Source: Streptomyces antioxidans (GTDB lineage Bacteria > Actinomycetota > Actinomycetes > Streptomycetales > Streptomycetaceae). Taken from it: DNA of 34,581 bases. The stretch lies in NCBI RefSeq assembly GCF_000968685.2, contig NZ_LAKD02000151.1:1-34581 (forward strand), read 5' to 3'. A program made the translations under genes and the position numbers. The number at the start of each line of letters is the position of its first letter. Position 1 is the stretch's first letter. Shown here in pieces: positions 20,802 to 30,115 of this stretch. Under the pieces are notes generated by a model. It was not told where the DNA came from, made no database searches, and saw only the letters and a list, made by a program, of their open reading frames with translations.

Positions 20802-22889
20802 ATGCGGTGGTTGGTGGGGTGGAGCAGTACCGCATTCGGCCCGGTCTCCCCGGAGGGCCGTGCGATCCAGCCGGTCGGCGCCCAACTCCTGTGGTCCGAC
20901 CCCGATCCGCTGTGGGCGGTCGGCGACTGGCGGCCCGATGAGGTGCGCGTCGTCCAGGCCGATCCCTTCACCCGCCTCGCCGTCTTCGGCTGCTGCGGCG
21001 CCTCCGACGAGGAGCTGCGAGTGGGCCTGTTCGCCGCCCGCGGCGGCGCCCTGCGCCATCTGACCGCCTGGTCCGGCAGCTACACCGCCGTCGCCCAGGT
21101 CGGCCGCCGCGTCACCATCGTCGGCGACCTCGCGGGCGCCCGGCCCGTCTTCCACACCGACTGGGCCGGCGGCACCGCCTACGCCACCGCCGCGCTCCCG
21201 CTGGCCGACCTCATCGAGGCGCAGCTCGACGTCGGTCACCTCGGCGCGCTGCTCGCCTGCCCCGACTCCCCGGAGGCCATGGGCGACGGCACGCCCTATA
21301 TGGGCGTCAGACGCGTCCCCCCGGGCCATGCGCTGATCCTGCGCGACGGCGCCCGCGACATCACCGGCTACGAGCCCACCGCGTCCCTCGCCGTCGCCGC
21401 GCCCCCACTCGACCAGGACAAGGCCGTGGACGCGGTCCGGGACGCCCTCGTGGAGGCCGTACGGGCCCGGCTCACCGCCCCGCGCCACGCCCCCGAGACC
21501 GATGACCTCGACCCCGGTCCGGTGCCCGGCATGGGCCCTGCCGAGCGGCGGGCGGCCCGCGGCGCCCCGGCCCCCGGCATCGGCGCCGATCTGTCCGGAG
21601 GCAGCGCCTCCGCCACACTCGCCCTGCTCGCCGCCGGTCTCCCCGGGATGCCCGGCACCCTCTTCGGGCACGGCACCGAGGCCGGTGAGCGGCTTCTGGC
21701 CGTCACCTTCAACGACCTCGCCACGGCGGGCGGCGCCCGCACCCGCGAGGCCGAACTCGAACGGGCCGGGGCCATCGCCGCCAATCCGCGGCTGCACCAT
21801 GTGGTCGTCGCCGCGGGCGAGGACGCCCTGCCGTACGCGGGCCTCGACACCGGCGCCCTTACCGACGAGCCCGGCCCCTCCGTCGTCATCGCCGAACGCC
21901 ACCGGCGCAGGCTCGCCGCGGGCAGCGCCGACCACTTCATCGGGCACGGCGCCCGCCAGGTGCTCGACGCCCACCCCGCGCGCCTCGCGGACCTGCTGCT
22001 CGACCGCCGCAGACGCCACCTGCTGCGCCCCGCGACGGCGCTCGCCAAGGCCGACGGCCCCTCCGCGCAGTCCTTCTTCGTGCCCTTCACGGTCTACCGC
22101 GCGGCCCGACGGCTGGCCCGCACCTCCTACCGCGACGGCGTCCAGGAGGCCGCCGCGCGCCTTATGGAGCGCCACTTCACCGACGAGCAGGCGCTACGCG
22201 GCCCCGGCGCCGTATCCGCCTCACTCGCCGCCCTGACGTGGTGCCGTCCCGGGCCCGCCGCCCGCTGGCTCACCGGCGAGACGCTTGCCGAGGTGTCCGT
22301 ACGGTTGGAGGAGGCGGCCGTGCGCCCCGTGCTGCTGCGCCGCCCCGGGGAGCGCCGTGCCGACGCCGCCCTCGCCCGCTACGCGGCGGACCACCGCGTC
22401 TTCGAGCAGGCCGCCGAGATCCGCAGCCAGCGCCTGCACGCGCCCTTTCTCGACAACCAGGTCGTACGGGCCTGCCGCGCGCTCCCCGAAGCGCTTCGGG
22501 TGCAACCGGGGGCGCGCGCCGCGGTGCTGCGGTCGGTCCTCGCCGGGGCGGGGATCCGGGAGCTTCCCCCCGGCTGGGGAGCCACCTCCCACGCCGCCCA
22601 CACCGCCGCCGTACGGACCGGCATGCGCACCTGGACGGGCGAGTTGATGAACCTCTTCGACGCGCCGCTGCTGGCCGACGCGGGTCTGATCGAGGCCCGT
22701 GTCGTCCGTAAGGCGCTGCGCGCCGCCGCGCAGGGGGAGCGGCTGCCCCTGGACGGCCTGGCCGAGCTCGTCTCCACCGAAGTATGGCTGCGGCGCCTGC
22801 TGGCCCGCCGCGGCACCTGCTGGACGGGCACGGCGGCGCCACGGCAGCGGGCGGTGGCGGGCGGAGTGGTGCCGCGGCCGAGCCTGTGA
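20802..22889 (+). CDS. Asparagine-synthetase-like protein with degenerate PP-loop
   Basis: 695 residues from ATG 20802 (GGAGG five bases upstream). The fold order is that of class B asparagine synthetases and lasso-peptide cyclases: an N-terminal Ntn-like domain (YTAVAQVGRRVTIVGDLAGARPVFH, YATAALPLADL, VRRVPPGHAL), then an ATP-pyrophosphatase domain. However, residue 2 is Arg, so the glutaminase nucleophile Cys is absent. The PP-loop reads LSGGSASAT (~264-272) where active enzymes have SGGxDS, so the metal-binding Asp is missing. The C-terminal region keeps helical segments, including RLHAPFLDNQVVRACRALP, as in the synthetase domain. No lasso precursor, RRE or leader-peptidase gene is adjacent. 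It may be a catalytically altered amide-forming enzyme or a sensor. Similar stand-alone genes exist in other Streptomyces (memory). Confidence 0.8.
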   Translation: MRWLVGWSSTAFGPVSPEGRAIQPVGAQLLWSDPDPLWAVGDWRPDEVRVVQADPFTRLAVFGCCGASDEELRVGLFAARGGALRHLTAWSGSYTAVAQVGRRVTIVGDLAGARPVFHTDWAGGTAYATAALPLADLIEAQLDVGHLGALLACPDSPEAMGDGTPYMGVRRVPPGHALILRDGARDITGYEPTASLAVAAPPLDQDKAVDAVRDALVEAVRARLTAPRHAPETDDLDPGPVPGMGPAERRAARGAPAPGIGADLSGGSASATLALLAAGLPGMPGTLFGHGTEAGERLLAVTFNDLATAGGARTREAELERAGAIAANPRLHHVVVAAGEDALPYAGLDTGALTDEPGPSVVIAERHRRRLAAGSADHFIGHGARQVLDAHPARLADLLLDRRRRHLLRPATALAKADGPSAQSFFVPFTVYRAARRLARTSYRDGVQEAAARLMERHFTDEQALRGPGAVSASLAALTWCRPGPAARWLTGETLAEVSVRLEEAAVRPVLLRRPGERRADAALARYAADHRVFEQAAEIRSQRLHAPFLDNQVVRACRALPEALRVQPGARAAVLRSVLAGAGIRELPPGWGATSHAAHTAAVRTGMRTWTGELMNLFDAPLLADAGLIEARVVRKALRAAAQGERLPLDGLAELVSTEVWLRRLLARRGTCWTGTAAPRQRAVAGGVVPRPSL

Positions 22890-23001
22890 CGGCTTCCGCA
22901 CCGGGGCGGCACGAGGCCGCCCTGTGACACCTCACCCCGGGGAGTCCTACGGGACACGGCCCTTGACGCCCCAGGGAGCAGGGGCGCCTGGCCATGACGC
23001 C

Positions 23002-23164
23002 CAGGAAGCCGGAGTGCTTGTCGCGCGCGCTCAGGGAGCCGGAGTCCGTGCCGCGCGTACTTAGGGAGCCGGGACGCTTGTCGCGCACCGGAACTCGGCG
23101 TTCTCACGGGGCACGGGAAGCTGGTGTTCTTACGGCGGACGGGAAGCCGGTGTCCTTACGGCGG
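23002..23164 (+). repeat. Degenerate ~26-31-nt tandem repeat array
   Basis: Successive units begin at 23002, 23032 and 23063 (AGGGAGCCGGAGT...TTGTCGCGC type). Two near-perfect 26-nt units follow at 23113-23138 and 23139-23164 (ACGGGAAGCYGGTGTYCTTACGGCGG, two differences). The array fills most of the 22890-23243 gap directly upstream of the SARP gene. Confidence 0.75.
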
Positions 23165-23243
23165 ACGAAAACGAATGGACCCCTCCGCCGCCGCTCCGCA
23201 CCATCTCCCCAGCGGCGATCCGCGACCTAGGAGAATGGCTCCT

Positions 23244-26200
23244 GTGCGGTATCTGATCCTCGGCAACACCGAAGCGCGCGACGACCACGGCGACCCGCTC
23301 CCCCTGGGCGGCCCCCGGATCCGCGCGCTGCTCGCCGCGCTCGCCGTAAGGGCCGCACGCACCGCCCCGGCCTCCGTAGACGTCCTGATCGACGAGGTGT
23401 GGGCCGACGACCCTCCGCATGACGCGCCCGCCGCGCTCCAGGCGCTCGTCGGCCGGTTGCGCCGGGCCATCGGCAGGGACGCCGTCATCTCCTCACCCGG
23501 CGGCTACCGGCTCGCGACCGCCGTGCCCCAGGACGACATCGACCTGCTGCGCTTCGAGCGGCTGACGCACGAGGGCATGCGCGCCCTGGACGCCGACGAC
23601 CCCGAGACGGCCGCCGCCACCCTCCGTAAGGCGCTCGCCCTGTGGCGCGGCCCGGCCCTCGCCGACCTGCCGGACCGGGACGCGGCCGCCGCACGCGCCG
23701 AGGCGCTTCGGCTGACCGCGCTGCACCGCCGCATCGACGCGGACCTCGCGCTCGACCGCCCTACGGATGTCATACCGGAGCTGCGCGAGCTCGTCGCCGA
23801 CCATCCGCTCGACGAAACGTTCCATGCCCAGCTGATCCGCGCGCTGCGGGCGGCCGGGCACTCCGCCGACGCCCTCGCCGCGTACGAGGACGTCCGCCGG
23901 ATCCTCGCCGACCGCCTCGGCACCGACCCGGGAGCGGAGCTCAAGGAGCTCCACAGACGGCTGCTGACGACGGACGCCGCTCCGGCCCGCCAGGAGCGGC
24001 GCGGCGGGGGGCACACCGCGCAGGCGGCCCCGCCGGGAGCCGACGGCCATGGGGGGAGGGGCGGAACCCGGGCGGACGGTACGGCGTCCGACGGCCGCCG
24101 GGCGGCCAGGGGCGCGTCCGACGGCCGCGGCGCGACCAGGGGCGCGTTCGACCGCCGGGCCGGGGGCGGAGGAACCGACGGTGGGGCGGGAGGCCGCGCC
24201 GACGGCCGCGAGGCGGGCCCGCGCACCGCCGTGTCCCCTCTGCCGCACGGCAACCTCAGGGCCCGCCTCACCAGCTTCGTAGGCCGCCAGGAGGAGATCG
24301 GCGACATCCTCCGCGACCTGGAGGGCGCCCGGCTGGTCACCCTCACCGGCCCCGGCGGCTCCGGTAAGACCCGGCTCTCCGAGGAGGCCGCCGGGGCCGT
24401 CACGGACGGCTACCCGGACGGCGTCTGGATCGCCGAACTCGCCCAGCTCGACCAGCCCTCCGCCGTCCCCGGTGCGGTCCTGAACGCGGTCGGCCGCCGG
24501 GAGACCATGCTGCTCGCCTCCGGGCTCGAGAGCCGCGCCGCGGGCGCGGACGGCGGGGATCCGACGAGTCGGCTGGTCGAATACTGCGCCGACCGCCGGC
24601 TGCTGCTCCTGCTCGACAACTGCGAACACGTCATCGACACCGCGGCCCGGCTCGCCGAGACCCTGCTCGCGCACTGCCCGGGGGTGACCGTGCTCGCCAC
24701 CAGCCGGGAGCCGTTGGGGGTGCCAGGCGAAACCGTAAGGCCGGTGGAACCGCTGCCGCCCGCCCCCGCCCACCAGCTGTTCGCCGAGCGCGCCGCCACC
24801 GTACGGCCCGGCTTCGACCCGGCGGCGGACCCGGACACGGCCGCGGCGGTCGCGGAGATCTGCCGCCGCCTGGACGGGCTGCCGCTGGCGATCGAGCTGG
24901 CCGCGGCGCGGCTGCGGCTGCTGACCCCACGCCAGATCGCGGACCGGCTGGACGACCGCTTCCGGCTGCTGACCAGCGGCAGCAGAACCGCGCTGCCCCG
25001 CCAGCAGACCCTGCGGGCCGTCGTCGAGTGGTCTTGGGACCTCCTCGACGAGCGCGAGCACACCGTGCTGCGCCGTGCGTCGGTCTTCGCGGGCGGGTGG
25101 ACCCTGTCCGCGGCCGAGGCGGTGTGCGCGGACGGCCCGCCCGGTGCGAGCCCCCTTACGGATGGCACGGACGGTACGGATCGTATGGACGGCCCGGACG
25201 GCCCGGACGGCCCGGACGGCCCGGACGGCCCGGACGGCGGCCCGGATGCCGATGGCGTCATTCCGGACGGCGGCGTCGGCATCCATGACGCTCTTACGGA
25301 CGCCACGGCGGGCTCGCCGACGCCGGGCGGCACGGCTGAGTACGCCGAGACGCACGCCCACACGCGCTCTCATGCGCGCCCGCAGGCCAGGATCGCGCCC
25401 GCAGAGGTGCTGGAACTGCTCGGTGCGCTGGTCGACAAGTCGCTGCTGATCGTCGACCATCCGTCGCACGGTTCGGCGGCGGAGTCCTCCGGCCCAACGG
25501 GCGGTGAGCCCCGCTACCGGATGCTGGAAACCATCAATGAGTACGTCGGCGAGCGCGCCACCCAGGACGGCGCGGCCCGTGCCGACCACAAGGCCGCCGT
25601 GGCCCGTCACACCGCCCACTTCCGGGAGTTCATCCGCACCGCCGAACCCCGTCTGCGCTCCGCGGGACAACTGCCCTGGCTGCGCCTCGTCGAGACCGAC
25701 CTCGACAACATCCGGGCAGCGCTGCACCGTTCCCTGACCACCGCGGACGAGGGCAGCGTCTTCGCGTTCATCCGGGACTTGGCGTGGTTCTGGTGGCTGC
25801 GCAACTACCGGGACGAGGGCGCCGCATGGGTCGGCCGCGCCCTGGCCCTGGAGGGCCGCCCCCTCGCCACGGACGGCGAGACGGACCGGGCACCGGGCGG
25901 CAGCCATCCCCTCGACCAGTTCCCGCTCATCCCGGCCCGGGTTCCGGACGGCGAGGACGGCGTCGACGGGGAAGCCACCCGGTACTGGCAGTTCATGGAC
26001 CTGCGGCTGCTGCTCTTCTTCCTGCTCGCCGAACAGGGCACCGGCCCGGATCTGAGCGACCCCGAGATCCGGAGCGCCGCGATACGCATGCGCGACGCCT
26101 ATGCGGGCCATCCGGGCCCCCGCAGAGCGTGCTTCCCGGGTCTGCTGTGGCCCTTCACGGCCTTCGTCATCGAGGGCTTCAGCGGCGAGATACTGCCGCT

Positions 26201-27203
26201 CATGGACCGGACCGTGGCCGACTGCCGGACCCACGGCGACGACTGGGCGCTCGGTGTCTCGCTGATGTACCGCACCCACCTCGCCATCGACATGCCGGGC
26301 GGCGTGGAGAGCGCCGACGACGACCTGGCCGAGCTGCGCGAGGTGGCCGCCCGCGCCGGCGACCGCTGGGTGCTCGCCCAGGTGGAGGGCGCGCACGGCG
26401 AGATCGCCACCCATCGCGGCCGGTTCGGGGAGGCGAGGGCCGCCTATGAGCGGGCGGCGGGGCTCGCGCAGGAGCTCGGCGCCCACACCGAGGTGCCGTT
26501 CCTCTACACCCGGCTCGCCGACCTCGCCGTCCACGAAAGGGACGTGGAGGGCGCGCTGAGGCTGGTGGCGCGCTCCGCGGAGGAGGCGGAGCGCTGCGGC
26601 ACCCAGGACGTGCTGGCCTTCAACTACATCGTGTGCAGCGAGGCCGAGCTGGCACGCGGTGATCTGGCGCGGGCCAGGACGTATTGCGACGCCGCGCGGG
26701 AGTGTGCGCTGCGCGGCACCTCACCACCGCAGTTCTGGGTCGTGGCCAACGGCCTGGACGCCCGTATCACCGGTCTGGAGGGCGATCTGGCCGATGGACT
26801 GCGCAAGCTGCGGGACACGCTGCGCGAGGGCCTTGCGGTGAACTCCATGGAGCTGCTGTTGGCCCATCAGGCCGAGTCGGCGGCCGAGCTCTTGGTGGGA
26901 AGCGGACAGGAACGGCTCGCCGCGCGGCTGCTGGGCGCGGCCGACGGCTGGCGCGGTCGGCTGCCGCGCTCCCCGCTGGTGACCGGGGACGTCGGCGCGA
27001 CCGCGGCGCGCGCGAGCGAGGCGCTGGGCCAGGACGCGGTGGCGAAGCTGCGCACCGAGAGCACGGCCCTGACCCCCAAGGGGGTCCTCTGCCTGCTCGA
27101 CGAGGCGCTGAGCTCTCTCAACGCCGTTGCCGCCGATGCCGATGCCGATGCCGACGACGACGCCAATGCTGATGCCGCTATCCCTGACGCCGCCGATGAC
27201 TAG
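23244..27203 (+). CDS. SARP-type regulator with NB-ARC-like ATPase and C-terminal helical repeats (AfsR-like)
   Basis: 1319 residues. GTG 23244 is preferred: AGGAG lies ten bases upstream and the protein then starts VRYLILGNTEARDD, the usual SARP beginning; ATG 23235 is too close to that site. Domains: OmpR-like winged helix (~1-95; LGGPRIRALLAALAV, VWADDPP); BTAD helical domain (~100-250; DEFHAQL-like LDETFHAQLIRALRAAG and YEDVRRILADRLGTDPGAELKELH); a Gly/Arg/Asp-rich linker; NTPase with Walker A GPGGSGKTRL near 369 and Walker B LLLLLDNCEH near 452; a winged region (QQTLRAVVEWSWDLL); an insert of DGPDGPD repeats; then ~600 residues of helical TPR-like repeats. AfsR-type proteins activate antibiotic or developmental genes after nucleotide or phosphorylation signals. 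It converges with atrA. Confidence 0.9.
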   Translation: MRYLILGNTEARDDHGDPLPLGGPRIRALLAALAVRAARTAPASVDVLIDEVWADDPPHDAPAALQALVGRLRRAIGRDAVISSPGGYRLATAVPQDDIDLLRFERLTHEGMRALDADDPETAAATLRKALALWRGPALADLPDRDAAAARAEALRLTALHRRIDADLALDRPTDVIPELRELVADHPLDETFHAQLIRALRAAGHSADALAAYEDVRRILADRLGTDPGAELKELHRRLLTTDAAPARQERRGGGHTAQAAPPGADGHGGRGGTRADGTASDGRRAARGASDGRGATRGAFDRRAGGGGTDGGAGGRADGREAGPRTAVSPLPHGNLRARLTSFVGRQEEIGDILRDLEGARLVTLTGPGGSGKTRLSEEAAGAVTDGYPDGVWIAELAQLDQPSAVPGAVLNAVGRRETMLLASGLESRAAGADGGDPTSRLVEYCADRRLLLLLDNCEHVIDTAARLAETLLAHCPGVTVLATSREPLGVPGETVRPVEPLPPAPAHQLFAERAATVRPGFDPAADPDTAAAVAEICRRLDGLPLAIELAAARLRLLTPRQIADRLDDRFRLLTSGSRTALPRQQTLRAVVEWSWDLLDEREHTVLRRASVFAGGWTLSAAEAVCADGPPGASPLTDGTDGTDRMDGPDGPDGPDGPDGPDGGPDADGVIPDGGVGIHDALTDATAGSPTPGGTAEYAETHAHTRSHARPQARIAPAEVLELLGALVDKSLLIVDHPSHGSAAESSGPTGGEPRYRMLETINEYVGERATQDGAARADHKAAVARHTAHFREFIRTAEPRLRSAGQLPWLRLVETDLDNIRAALHRSLTTADEGSVFAFIRDLAWFWWLRNYRDEGAAWVGRALALEGRPLATDGETDRAPGGSHPLDQFPLIPARVPDGEDGVDGEATRYWQFMDLRLLLFFLLAEQGTGPDLSDPEIRSAAIRMRDAYAGHPGPRRACFPGLLWPFTAFVIEGFSGEILPLMDRTVADCRTHGDDWALGVSLMYRTHLAIDMPGGVESADDDLAELREVAARAGDRWVLAQVEGAHGEIATHRGRFGEARAAYERAAGLAQELGAHTEVPFLYTRLADLAVHERDVEGALRLVARSAEEAERCGTQDVLAFNYIVCSEAELARGDLARARTYCDAARECALRGTSPPQFWVVANGLDARITGLEGDLADGLRKLRDTLREGLAVNSMELLLAHQAESAAELLVGSGQERLAARLLGAADGWRGRLPRSPLVTGDVGATAARASEALGQDAVAKLRTESTALTPKGVLCLLDEALSSLNAVAADADADADDDANADAAIPDAADD
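25164..25235 (+). repeat. 9-nt repeat array coding (DGP)n in the SARP gene
   Basis: Five exact copies of GGCCCGGAC (25191-25235) follow three degenerate copies (25164-25190). They encode DGTDGTDRMDGPDGPDGP-type sequence between the NTPase and the TPR region. The length of the repeat probably varies among strains by slippage in multiples of three residues, keeping frame. Confidence 0.85.
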
Positions 27204-27263
27204 GCCGACCCGGCCGGAACCGTCAACCCGGCCGAAACCGCCGACCGGGACGCGACCGCCAAC

Positions 27264-27301
27264 CGGGGCGCCGCCCCGCCGATCCGCCCGCTGACGCGGG
27301 C
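27264..27301. terminator. Two small GC hairpins between convergent SARP and atrA genes
   Basis: 27264-27278 (CGGGGC-GCC-GCCCCG) and 27286-27301 (GCCCGC-TGAC-GCGGGC) are 6-bp stems in the convergent gap. They are weaker than the other terminators here. A separate 9-nt triplication of CCGGAGAC(G/A) lies at 27394-27420. Confidence 0.4.
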
Positions 27302-27477
27302 ATGAGCGGCAGGTACAACGCACCGGCCGACCGTCAAATGCCGTCACTCATACGGAGAAGGCGAGACGCGCCGTTCACCCGCTGAAACCGATGCCGGAGA
27401 CGCCGGAGACACCGGAGACGAGCACATGTCTCGCCCCGGGACCGAGGTCCGGGACCGACGCCCCGGCACCGACGGCA

Positions 27478-28203
27478 TCACCCCATGGGGCGCGGCCGCA
27501 GCCCGTCCAGCAGGATGTCCAGCAACCGGGCCGACGCCGCCGCCTGCTGTGCCGCGTCCGGCAGCGAGGGCGCCGCCGTGGCGATCACCAACAGCACATC
27601 GGCGACCGTCACATCCGGGCGCAGCTCGCCCGCGGCCCGTGCCCGCTCCACCAGTTGCCCGACGACCTCCAGCAGCACCGCGGCGCCCGCGTCGTCCGCC
27701 TCGTCCTCGGCGACCATCGGCCGCTCGACCAGCCGGAGCTCCGGCTGAGCCGGTGCGGCTAACGCCGACTGCCGCTGCTGCGGCAGCCGGATCTCGGTCT
27801 CCACGTCGACCCCGACCCGCAGCACCTGCGGCGGCAGCAGCCGGCCCGCGCCGGACGCCACCGAAGTGCGCAGGAACCGGGCCAGCGCCGACCACGGCTC
27901 GTTCTCCTGCCCCAGCGCTGCCCGCGCCTGATCGGTCAGCCTTGCCGTCTCCTCCTCGGCTATCCGGCGCACCAGCACGTCCTTGCTGGGGAACCGCCGA
28001 TAGACGGTGCCCACCCCTACCCGCGCCCGGCGTGCCACGTCTTCCATCGGAGCCCCGTATCCCAGCTCACCGAAGACCTCGCGCGCCGCCCGCAGGACGT
28101 GCTCCAGATTGCGCTGCGCGTCCACGCGCAGCGGTGTGTTCCGTCCGCCGTTCCCGTCCGACGACGCGACGGCTGTGGACCATGACGAACCCTGAAGGTG
28201 CAT
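27478..28203 (-). CDS. atrA: TetR-family regulator, probable AtrA, with a TTA codon
   Basis: 241 residues from ATG 28203 (MHLQGSSW; GGGGGA upstream). The TetR DNA-binding domain lies at residues ~25-75: LEHVLRAAREVFGELGYG, then the recognition helix region ARRARVGVGTVYRRFPSKDVL. The remaining helices form the ligand and dimer domain (ELRPDVTVADVLLVIATAAPSLPDAAQQAAASARLLDILLDG). From memory the N-terminus, the domain sequence and the NADH-dehydrogenase neighbour match S. coelicolor AtrA (SCO4118), an activator of actinorhodin (actII-ORF4) and of nagE2. I rate the name likely, not certain. Codon 148 (27760-27762) is TTA in a variable linker, so AtrA synthesis here may need the bldA tRNA. Confidence 0.85.
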   Translation of the reverse strand: MHLQGSSWSTAVASSDGNGGRNTPLRVDAQRNLEHVLRAAREVFGELGYGAPMEDVARRARVGVGTVYRRFPSKDVLVRRIAEEETARLTDQARAALGQENEPWSALARFLRTSVASGAGRLLPPQVLRVGVDVETEIRLPQQRQSALAAPAQPELRLVERPMVAEDEADDAGAAVLLEVVGQLVERARAAGELRPDVTVADVLLVIATAAPSLPDAAQQAAASARLLDILLDGLRPRPMG

Positions 28204-28488
28204 AAGTGATCCCCCGGTAATGATGTCTCCCCCCGGAGACTCCCCGCCCAGACTGTCGGGGCAGTCACAACCCCGACGAACTACGAACATAGTTGAGCGC
28301 AGGTCAAGAAAGAAGAGGGTAGCTCGGGACAGAACGCCCCCCGATCAGAGCAGCAGACCACCTCTTTCCGGCTATCCGCCCGCTTGCCCGCACCTATCCC
28401 GGTGCTGACCTGCGGACATTTCGTACGTGTAACCGATTCCGCGTCTCGGGGCCGAGAGAGCCGTCCGGTCACACAATTCGTCGGGCCT

Positions 28489-29880
28489 GTGGACAAACCG
28501 CGGTCGCACGTGCCTCATGGGAGGGTGAAGGAACCAGCGCGCATTCTCGTTGTCGGTGGTGGCTACGTCGGGATGTACGCCGCGCTGCGCCTCCAGCGAA
28601 AGCTGAAGCGGGAGCTGAGGCACGGCGGCGTGCAGGTCATCGTGGTGGACCCCGAGCCGTATATGACCTACCAGCCGTTCCTGCCCGAGGCAGCGGCCGG
28701 ATCGATCTCGCCCCGCCATGTCGTGGTGCCGTTGCGGCGGGTGCTGCCCGACTGCACGGTCGTCATCGGCGAGGCCACCGCGATCCACCACGGCAAACGC
28801 ACCGCGACCGTGAGAACCCTCGCCACGGAGGAAGAGGGCACCGGCACGGTCGACATCCACTACGACGAGCTGGTGCTGGCCCCCGGATCCGTGTCCCGCG
28901 CCCTCCCGGTCCCCGGTCTCGCCGAGTTCGGCATCGGTTTCAAGACCGTCGAGGAGGCCATCGGCCTGCGCAACCACGTCCTCGAACAGCTGGACATCGC
29001 CTCCTCGACCCGGGACCCGGACGTCCGCGACGCGGCGCTGACCTTCGTCTTCGTCGGCGGCGGATACGCGGGCGTCGAGGCGCTCGGCGAGCTGGAGGAC
29101 ATGGCCCGGTACGCCGTCCGCTACTACCACAACATCGCGCCCGAAGACCTGAAGTGGATCCTCGTCGAGGCCACCGACCGGATCCTTCCGGAGGTCGGCG
29201 AGGAGATGGGCAAGTACGCCGTCCGGGAGCTGCGCGGCCGCAATATCGACGTGCGGCTGGAGACCCGCCTGGACTCCTGCGTCGGCCGGGTCGCCGCACT
29301 GAGTGACGGCTCGCGCTTCCCCACCCGCACGCTCGTGTGGACCGCGGGCGTCAAAGCGCACCCGATCCTCGCCTCCACCGATCTGCCCCTGAACGAGCGC
29401 GGCCGGCTGAAATGCACCGCGGCGCTCCAGGTCGAGGGCGTGGAGCACGCCTGGTCGGCCGGGGACGCCGCGTCGGTGCCCGATCTGACGGCAGACCGGC
29501 CCGGTGCGGAGTGCGCCCCCAACGCACAGCACGCCGTGCGCCAGGCCAAGGTCCTCGCCGAGAACGTGGCCGCGGCGCTCGCGGAGCAGCCGCTCACGGA
29601 CTACGAGCACAAGTACGCGGGCTCCGTGGCCTCCCTGGGGCTCCACAAAGGCGTCGCTCACGTCTACGGGCGCAAGTTGAAGGGCTACCCGGCGTGGTTC
29701 ATGCACCGCGTCTACCACCTCAGCCGGGTGCCGACGTTCAACCGTAAGGCACGCGTGCTGGCCGAATGGATCCTGTCAGGGCTGTTCAAACGCGAGATCG
29801 TCTCACTGGGGTCGCTGGAGAACCCGCGCGCCGAGTTCAAACTCGCCGCGGACACCGGACGCCATCCCGGGGCCAGTTGA
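28489..29880 (+). CDS. FAD-dependent type II NADH dehydrogenase-like oxidoreductase
   Basis: 463 residues from GTG 28489. GTG 28510 and GTG 28525 (VKEPARILVVGG) are alternatives, since none has a well-spaced ribosome site. The FAD-binding motif ILVVGGGYVGMYAALRL is followed by YMTYQPFLPEAAAGSISPRH, a hallmark of actinobacterial NDH-2 proteins. The NADH-binding motif is FVFVGGGYAGVEALGELEDMA (two-dinucleotide-fold layout). VEHAWSAGDAASVPD closes the FAD site. The C-terminal VYHLSRVPTFNRKARVLAEWILSGLFKREIVSLG is an amphipathic membrane-surface segment. NDH-2 oxidises NADH and reduces menaquinone without pumping protons. It is divergent from atrA and, from memory, this pairing is conserved in Streptomyces. 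Confidence 0.92.
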   Translation: MDKPRSHVPHGRVKEPARILVVGGGYVGMYAALRLQRKLKRELRHGGVQVIVVDPEPYMTYQPFLPEAAAGSISPRHVVVPLRRVLPDCTVVIGEATAIHHGKRTATVRTLATEEEGTGTVDIHYDELVLAPGSVSRALPVPGLAEFGIGFKTVEEAIGLRNHVLEQLDIASSTRDPDVRDAALTFVFVGGGYAGVEALGELEDMARYAVRYYHNIAPEDLKWILVEATDRILPEVGEEMGKYAVRELRGRNIDVRLETRLDSCVGRVAALSDGSRFPTRTLVWTAGVKAHPILASTDLPLNERGRLKCTAALQVEGVEHAWSAGDAASVPDLTADRPGAECAPNAQHAVRQAKVLAENVAAALAEQPLTDYEHKYAGSVASLGLHKGVAHVYGRKLKGYPAWFMHRVYHLSRVPTFNRKARVLAEWILSGLFKREIVSLGSLENPRAEFKLAADTGRHPGAS

Positions 29881-29922
29881 GCCGATCGGGGCGGAGCCGG
29901 GAACTCCCCTCCCGCGATCGGC
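29881..29922 (+). terminator. Hairpin after the NDH-2 gene
   Basis: GCCGATCG (29881-29888), directly after the stop, pairs with CGATCGGC (29915-29922). An inner GGAG/CTCC stem is possible. Confidence 0.55.
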
Positions 29923-30115
29923 GTCTCACGGATGTCAGTCCGGTCGGCCACACTGGTCGTGTGACCATGGGTGGGCTCGTATCTGCAAAGAGTGACAATC
30001 GCGAGGATTCGGAAGTTTGCTGCATTCCCCTGGGGGTCGTCCCCCGTACCCGCACCCCTCTCCCCGATCCCGCGCCGGCGCGCCGCTCAGCCACCACCCC
30101 ACGAGGTAATCCGCA

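Noticed and set aside
20627..22889. Lasso-peptide biosynthetic cluster
   Set aside because: The asparagine-synthetase-like gene lacks an SGGxDS loop, and no precursor peptide, RRE or transglutaminase-like protease gene is adjacent.
22270..23107. Minus-strand open frames across the asparagine-synthetase-like gene 3' end and repeat array
   Set aside because: Their repeated RLP-type sequence is just translation of the intergenic repeat units and of antisense codons.
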